NCBI GenBank assembly: GCA_002336915.1
Contig: DDET01000069.1
Location: 27,187 to 47,513 of the forward strand
Reading direction: 5' to 3'
DNA: 20,327 nucleotides
DNA from: Bacteroidetes bacterium UBA1947
GTDB lineage: Bacteria > Bacteroidota > Bacteroidia > Chitinophagales > Chitinophagaceae
Below, piece by piece: positions 16,808-20,327 of this stretch (its first letter is position 1; each line of letters starts with the position of its first letter). A model generated the notes under the pieces. That model made no database searches. It was given only the letters and a program-made list of their open reading frames with translations, and had not been told where the DNA came from. The translations under genes were made by a program, and so were the position numbers.

Positions 16808-17842
16808 TTAGTCGGCATAATTTCTGAACCTCATATCGAACAAAAAATCCTTGTCGCTGAGGCTCTGCAAAAAAGCAATTAGGTCGTTTTTGTCCTCCTC
16901 GCTCAGCATTATTTTCCTTCTCAACTGCTTTGCCAGCGTCGGGCTATTTACAATCCCGCTTGTGTAATGCTCCAGTACCTTTTTCAGGTTCCCGAACCGA
17001 CCATCATGCATGTAGGGGTAGGAATTTGCAATGTTGCGCAGGGAGGGCACTTTGAATTTCAGCGAGTCTGCTGCGAGCCGTGTTATTTTTATTCTGCCGA
17101 AGTCATTTAATTCAGTGTCCACCGGCAGGCCATTATTTTCATATCCATTGTTCGTGAACAGCGGCTCCGTATGGCAGGATGCGCAATTTTTCCGGAACAG
17201 TTTCAGCCCGTGTAACTCGGCTCTAGTCATCTCGCCACCCGCTTCATGCCGCATATACTTATCGTATTTCGAGTTATAAGACTCCAGCATTACGGTGAAC
17301 TGTGCTAATGCTTTTAATACGTGCTGCCCGGTCACTAAACTATCATCAAAGGCTGCATAAAAAAGAGATTTATATACAGTCGACTGATTCAGTTTCGCTA
17401 CGATATTTTCCAGCTTGTTATCCATCTCCACCGGGTTCTCTATCGGGTTTAGAGGCTGCACTTCCAGGTTGTTCACTCCCCCATCCCACATAAATGATGT
17501 ACCCCATGCCAGGTTGAATAAAGTAAGTGAATTGCGCTTGCCCTTAAGGCCGTTGATACCATGGCTAAGGCTATGGTCCACGTGTGTAAAACCGGAGAAT
17601 TGTGTATGGCAACTGGCGCAGGATGTAGAGCTGTCGCGCGATAAGCCGGGATCAAAAAAAAGCCTGCGCCCAAGTTTAAAACCCGCTTCGGTCAGCTTAT
17701 TTTTAGAAAAATCATAATGCGGCTGCGGCCAGCCTTTGGGGATAACAAAATCCACATCGCCCGGCACAGGGCAAAAACCAAATGAAGCAGCTAACAGGAA
17801 CCCGCCAAACACACAAACAAAAAAATATACTATCCGCTTCAT
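16808..17842 (-). CDS. Di-heme c-type peroxidase (CcpA/MauG/MbnH family)
   Basis: A 344-residue secreted protein with a hydrophobic N-terminal signal (residues 4-23). Two haem c sites are visible: C75-A-S-C78-H79 and C220-A-S-C223-H224. Family landmarks include RRLFFDP (59-65), N-L-A-W113, which is probably the inter-haem tryptophan, and KVPSLRNIA with PYMHDGRF (264-283). At the place where classical bacterial cytochrome c peroxidases carry the axial Met of the second haem (in ETMG), this protein reads EHY, giving Tyr293. That is the MauG/MbnH arrangement. The family reduces peroxide or uses it to oxidise a partner protein through a bis-Fe(IV)-type state. The neighbouring MbnP-like gene, 95 bp upstream, makes MbnP the likely partner. 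Length fits the family. The assignment to di-heme peroxidase is firm; the MbnH-like role is inferred from context and Tyr293. Confidence 0.92.
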   Translation of the reverse strand: MKRIVYFFVCVFGGFLLAASFGFCPVPGDVDFVIPKGWPQPHYDFSKNKLTEAGFKLGRRLFFDPGLSRDSSTSCASCHTQFSGFTHVDHSLSHGINGLKGKRNSLTLFNLAWGTSFMWDGGVNNLEVQPLNPIENPVEMDNKLENIVAKLNQSTVYKSLFYAAFDDSLVTGQHVLKALAQFTVMLESYNSKYDKYMRHEAGGEMTRAELHGLKLFRKNCASCHTEPLFTNNGYENNGLPVDTELNDFGRIKITRLAADSLKFKVPSLRNIANSYPYMHDGRFGNLKKVLEHYTSGIVNSPTLAKQLRRKIMLSEEDKNDLIAFLQSLSDKDFLFDMRFRNYAD

Positions 17843-17868
17843 TTTATTTAAAATCTCGTAGCGTCAGT

Positions 17869-17883
17869 ACGCCTTTTCGGCGT
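17869..17883 (-). other. Small hairpin in the mbnP-peroxidase gap
   Basis: The 95-bp gap between the MbnP-like and peroxidase genes contains the inverted repeat ACGCC-5 nt-GGCGT, read on the minus strand with loop GAAAA. A second, looser pair (ACGTG/CACGT, loop 10) lies at about 17894-17913. There is no T-run after either, so they are not standard terminators. They could attenuate or stabilise the distal part of the message. Confidence 0.3.
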
Positions 17884-17937
17884 CAGACGCGTTACGTGTA
17901 AAACATATCACGTCCCGAAATTACCACGCGTTCTTTG

Positions 17938-18681
17938 CTACTCTAGGCGAGTGACACTAAACATATCCTTATAATTATCTGCAATTTTCATCGCATCCTT
18001 TCCGGGCATATTCACTTCATTCATTTTCGACAGATCTATTGTTTCCGGATCTTTAAACCATTCAGCCGCATCAGCTTTTAAATATACAACACTTTCTTTC
18101 CCTGCTTCAACAGTAAGTACCCCTGTCTCCAGGTTCACATTTCTCGCAGCATTAAATGGTGGCAAATACCCTCCTATATGAAACTCAAAAGCATGATGCA
18201 GTGTTTTGCAAACACTGCTCCTACCCTGCAGCTTAGCCATTATGTAGCCTGTATTCCATGCCCAGTACATGCCCTTCACAGGGTCCAGGTCACCGCCATT
18301 GGCGCCATTTGTATTGGCTGTACTGTCTACCCCTATCATAAAATTTAGTTGAGTATAATTCCCCGCGGGAATGTTCTTCATGTAGATGGTTTGTGTCGAT
18401 GCTTCTCCTGCATCAATGAGATGATAGCTTTCCTTTTCCGATGCGGCGGCGCCACTACCCGAAAATTTTATCCCGCTTATATAAAACCTGAATTCATCTA
18501 TATACAAACTATCACCATGCGCGTTCACATACTTTTTTGTTTCCAGCTTCAGGGGCTCATTATCAAACACCGTTTGCACAACTATTTTTACCGTCCCGGT
18601 GTTATTCCCGTTTTGTGCAAAAACAGTTGACTGTGTTAACAGTAAAATAAATGTCAGGATTTTCTTCATGGAATGCTGCAT
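17938..18681 (-). CDS. MbnP-like secreted metal-binding protein
   Basis: 247 residues with a signal peptide starting at Met5 (MKKILTF) and a V-F-A site before Q23. Landmarks of the MbnP-like family are IDEFRFYISGIKF (61-73), a DAGE turn (90-93), FMIGVDS (114-120), GDLDP (130-134), GMYWAWNTGY (137-146) and FEFHIGGY (165-172). Candidate metal or reactive residues are W140, W142, W208, C158, H162, H163 and H168. In methanotroph MbnP a conserved tryptophan is oxidised to kynurenine by the di-heme enzyme MbnH, creating a copper site; the di-heme gene directly downstream here fits that pairing. The ATG at 18681 shares one base with the stop of the preceding gene (TAATG), which indicates translational coupling. 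Met5 at 18669 is an alternative start. Copper as the ligand is inferred, not visible in the sequence. Confidence 0.75.
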   Translation of the reverse strand: MQHSMKKILTFILLLTQSTVFAQNGNNTGTVKIVVQTVFDNEPLKLETKKYVNAHGDSLYIDEFRFYISGIKFSGSGAAASEKESYHLIDAGEASTQTIYMKNIPAGNYTQLNFMIGVDSTANTNGANGGDLDPVKGMYWAWNTGYIMAKLQGRSSVCKTLHHAFEFHIGGYLPPFNAARNVNLETGVLTVEAGKESVVYLKADAAEWFKDPETIDLSKMNEVNMPGKDAMKIADNYKDMFSVTRLE

Positions 18682-19277
18682 TACCGTTGCTGCGGAGGTG
18701 GGCCTTCTCTATCATGTGGAGGTCTTCCGTCCGCTCCCCCTTCTCTTTCTCCGCCCTCATTTAGTGGCCTGTCTCCCTCCGCTCTGCGCCCTCTTCCTCC
18801 GCCCTCCTTATGTGGTCCGCTCATCATCCTCAATACCTCATCAATGATATTATCGAAAACAGGTTTTTGCTTTTCATCACACAATGCCCGCACCTGCCTG
18901 AAGTGGCGATAAGTAACCAACTCTATCTCTTTTTGATTATCAGCTATCGCGGCAGCTAGCCTGTTTACATTATCACTGTCTGCTGCTTCCGGATGCTTCA
19001 GGTTATCAAAATATTGTGTTCTCAGCTCATGCCCTTGCCTTTGCAGCATCATGATCGAGTCGTGGTGCCTTCCTCTCAGCACATCAAAGGCCGCCACCTG
19101 CTCCTTCGAAAAATGAAGGTTTCGCTCTATAAACTCATTTGGCCGCTCGCCTTCCCGCATACCTGGCCTTTCACCCTGTTGACCGCCAGGCCGGAACCAT
19201 ATAGTAGCAAGCAAGGCCAGGTTAAGCACAAACAATATGCCTACTGTCCATTTCCATATACCGGGTATTTTGCTCAA
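18681..19277 (-). CDS. Membrane-anchored Spy/CpxP-like (Metal_resist) periplasmic protein
   Basis: 198 residues. One transmembrane segment (residues 9-28) is followed by a mostly helical periplasmic domain (about 46-152), then a Gly/Arg/Glu/Pro-rich tail (153-198). The helical part has the family's opening pattern LHFSKEQVAAFDVLR and R-G-R-HH-DSI, and a second helix with YRHFRQVRALCDEKQKPVFD. Possible metal ligands are H71, H72, H83, H125 and C133. The family includes Spy and CpxP chaperones, ZraP and the metal sensor CnrX. Lying between an ECF sigma/membrane-protein pair and an MbnP-like gene, a CnrX-like sensor role is plausible. The start is TTG at 19277: no ATG or GTG is available in frame between the upstream stop and the membrane segment. 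It lies 14 bp after the preceding gene and overlaps the next by one base. Confidence 0.78.
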   Translation of the reverse strand: MSKIPGIWKWTVGILFVLNLALLATIWFRPGGQQGERPGMREGERPNEFIERNLHFSKEQVAAFDVLRGRHHDSIMMLQRQGHELRTQYFDNLKHPEAADSDNVNRLAAAIADNQKEIELVTYRHFRQVRALCDEKQKPVFDNIIDEVLRMMSGPHKEGGGRGRRAEGDRPLNEGGEREGGADGRPPHDREGPPPQQR

Positions 19278-19291
19278 TGCTGGGATGTTTA

Positions 19292-19600
19292 CTAATAGTT
19301 ATAGATCGTTTGTGTCTGCATTTCCGGCGCTATGGCATTATATGCCTCCGTATGTAATATATGTTTTTCCCTGCCTATCTTATTCATTATAGAGATACCA
19401 TTCAGGGCCAGGAGCAGTACCGCAGCCAAAGCCCAACCTATTGCCTTTGTTTTGCCAAATGTGTACGCTGGGCCACCTCTCTCTTGCATCCTGTACTTTA
19501 TTTTCTCATACAGGAATGGGTTGCCCATAGGCCGCTCTATACGCTTGGCGCTGGCCATCACCTCCTCTATCCACTGTTCTCTATCTTGTTCTTGTGTCAT
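19292..19600 (-). CDS. Small single-pass membrane protein, possible anti-sigma factor
   Basis: 102 residues. An N-terminal charged, probably helical cytoplasmic part (1-50; EQDREQWIEEVM, then NPFLYEKIKYRMQER) is followed by one transmembrane segment (about 52-72) and a short outer tail of about 30 residues. It has no zinc-type HxxxCxxC anti-sigma motif and I do not recognise the family. It sits 27 bp after an ECF sigma gene and 14 bp before a CpxP/CnrX-like gene. Size, topology and position match the small anti-sigma factor CnrY of the Cupriavidus Cnr system. The gene is well supported by frame, spacing and composition; the anti-sigma role is inferred from position only. Confidence 0.8.
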   Translation of the reverse strand: MTQEQDREQWIEEVMASAKRIERPMGNPFLYEKIKYRMQERGGPAYTFGKTKAIGWALAAVLLLALNGISIMNKIGREKHILHTEAYNAIAPEMQTQTIYNY

Positions 19601-19627
19601 TGCTGATTATTTAGACGTTAGCCTTAC

Positions 19628-20203
19628 TTACTTCCTTCGGTTGATATAAATATTTTCAAGTTTCTTTCTCAGGTTCACCTTGGCCCGCTGTATCAGCGAT
19701 TCTACTGCCTTTACCGAGATATCCATAATTTGCGCTATCTCTTTTTGGGGTACATCCTCCACTTGCGACAGTACAAAGGCCACCTTCTGGTTCTCGGGTA
19801 GTTCCTCTACCGCTGCAAACAATATTCTTGCATTTTCCTTCTTTTCCAGCGCTACACCCGGGTGGTCAAAATGCGCCGATTCATACTTCAATTCTCCTGT
19901 ATCCTGCCTGAAAAGGCTGGTGATAAATGCAAAGCGCTTACCCCGCTTTTGATACCGTAATGCATCCAGGCACTTATTTACCGTTATCCTGTATATCCAT
20001 GTAGCCAATGTCGATTGCCCTCCAAACTTCTCCACCGACCTGAAAACCTCAATAAAAACCTCTTGTGTTATATCCTCCGCCAGCTCACGGTTTTGCACAA
20101 GGCCCAAAGCGGTATTCAATACCCTTTGCTGCTGCTTATCCACCAGCTCCTTATAGGCAGCCTCATCGCCTGCCTTCAACCGTTCTATGATGTGTTCGGG
20201 CAT
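19628..20203 (-). CDS. ECF-family RNA polymerase sigma factor
   Basis: 191 residues. Region 2 spans about residues 18-92 and includes AEDITQEVFIEVFRSVEKF, the TLATWIYRITVNKCLD core and a basic RYQKRGKR end. Region 4 spans about 128-186: ELPENQKVAFVLSQVED, then the helix-turn-helix VPQKEIAQIMDISVKAVESLIQRAK. There is no region 1 or 3, as expected for ECF sigma factors. It is first in an apparent five-gene operon and probably directs transcription of that operon in response to an envelope signal relayed by the two membrane proteins that follow. ATG at 20203 lacks a clear Shine-Dalgarno sequence, which is usual in Bacteroidota. I found no convincing promoter upstream. Confidence 0.95.
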   Translation of the reverse strand: MPEHIIERLKAGDEAAYKELVDKQQQRVLNTALGLVQNRELAEDITQEVFIEVFRSVEKFGGQSTLATWIYRITVNKCLDALRYQKRGKRFAFITSLFRQDTGELKYESAHFDHPGVALEKKENARILFAAVEELPENQKVAFVLSQVEDVPQKEIAQIMDISVKAVESLIQRAKVNLRKKLENIYINRRK

Positions 20204-20274
20204 TAATACGTAAATGTAATAGTCGCAAACAGTTTTTATTAGCTGAATGTCAGCACATAATAATAACTTTGCCC

Positions 20275-20327
20275 CGAATTTCGAATGTCGAACCTCGTTT
20301 TGGCTTTTGAATTTTGACTTTTGAATT
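20275..20327. repeat. Degenerate 7-bp tandem repeat upstream of the sigma gene
   Basis: Successive heptamers keep one register to the window edge on the plus strand: CGAATTT, CGAATGT, CGAACCT, CGTTTTG, GCTTTTG, AATTTTG, ACTTTTG, then AATT. It may continue beyond the window. AT-rich intergenic DNA of this style is, from memory, common in Chitinophagaceae. It lies 72-124 bp upstream of the sigma start. The 71 bp between it and the gene (20204-20274) show no motif I can support. Confidence 0.6.

Noticed and set aside
17415..17717. Plus-strand frames opposite the peroxidase, MbnP-like, CpxP-like and sigma genes
   Set aside because: The minus-strand genes there have clear domains and motifs; the opposite frames have none.
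20226..20233. ACTGTTTG (minus strand) as the -7 box of the sigma operon promoter
   Set aside because: The first two fixed bases of TAnnTTTG are wrong and there is no TTTG or TTG at the right distance upstream.
20280..20292. Inverted repeat TTCGA-ATG-TCGAA as an operator of the sigma operon
   Set aside because: It falls inside the heptamer repeat, whose CGAA units produce this symmetry on their own. There is no separate evidence for a binding site.

Overview
The window comes from a Bacteroidota genome, most likely near the Chitinophagales/Chitinophagaceae. The evidence is a C-terminal type IX secretion (T9SS) sorting domain, arrays of PKD-like and Ig-like domains, weak or absent Shine-Dalgarno sequences, an AT-rich intergenic region with a candidate Bacteroidota-type promoter, and an ECF sigma/Spy-CpxP/MbnP/di-heme peroxidase gene set. 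All six genes I can support lie on the minus strand. I see no tRNA, rRNA, CRISPR array or insertion sequence.

Positions 39-16475 (about 81% of the window) hold one uninterrupted gene for a secreted protein of 5478 residues (5460 from the second start). In order it has a signal peptide, one Ig-like domain, 53 consecutive PKD-like modules of about 88 residues by my count, three 96-residue Ig-like modules, a C-terminal stalk-like region and a T9SS type A sorting tail. Modules 2-16 form a higher-order repeat: three copies of a five-module block of about 440 residues. The modules also fall into two sequence classes. The array has about two lysines and five glutamates in 4647 residues, and two cysteines in every module. 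The likely product is an outer-surface fibre or adhesin; its ligand is unknown.

Positions 16476-16807 are AT-rich intergenic DNA with a candidate promoter for the giant gene.

Positions 16808-20203 hold five genes that look like one operon. In transcription order they are an ECF sigma factor, a 102-residue single-pass membrane protein (possible anti-sigma factor), a membrane-anchored Spy/CpxP-like (Metal_resist) periplasmic protein, an MbnP-like secreted protein and a di-heme c-type peroxidase of the CcpA/MauG/MbnH family. The first three resemble in layout the CnrH-CnrY-CnrX metal-sensing module of Cupriavidus. The last two match the MbnP/MbnH pairing, in which a MauG-like di-heme enzyme oxidises a tryptophan of its partner to make a copper site. 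The inferred overall role is extracytoplasmic metal (copper?) sensing coupled to a redox-matured periplasmic metal-binding protein. No methanobactin gene, transporter or receptor is in view.

Positions 20204-20327 are the sigma gene's upstream region. They end in an unusual stretch with 7-bp periodicity that reaches the edge of the window.
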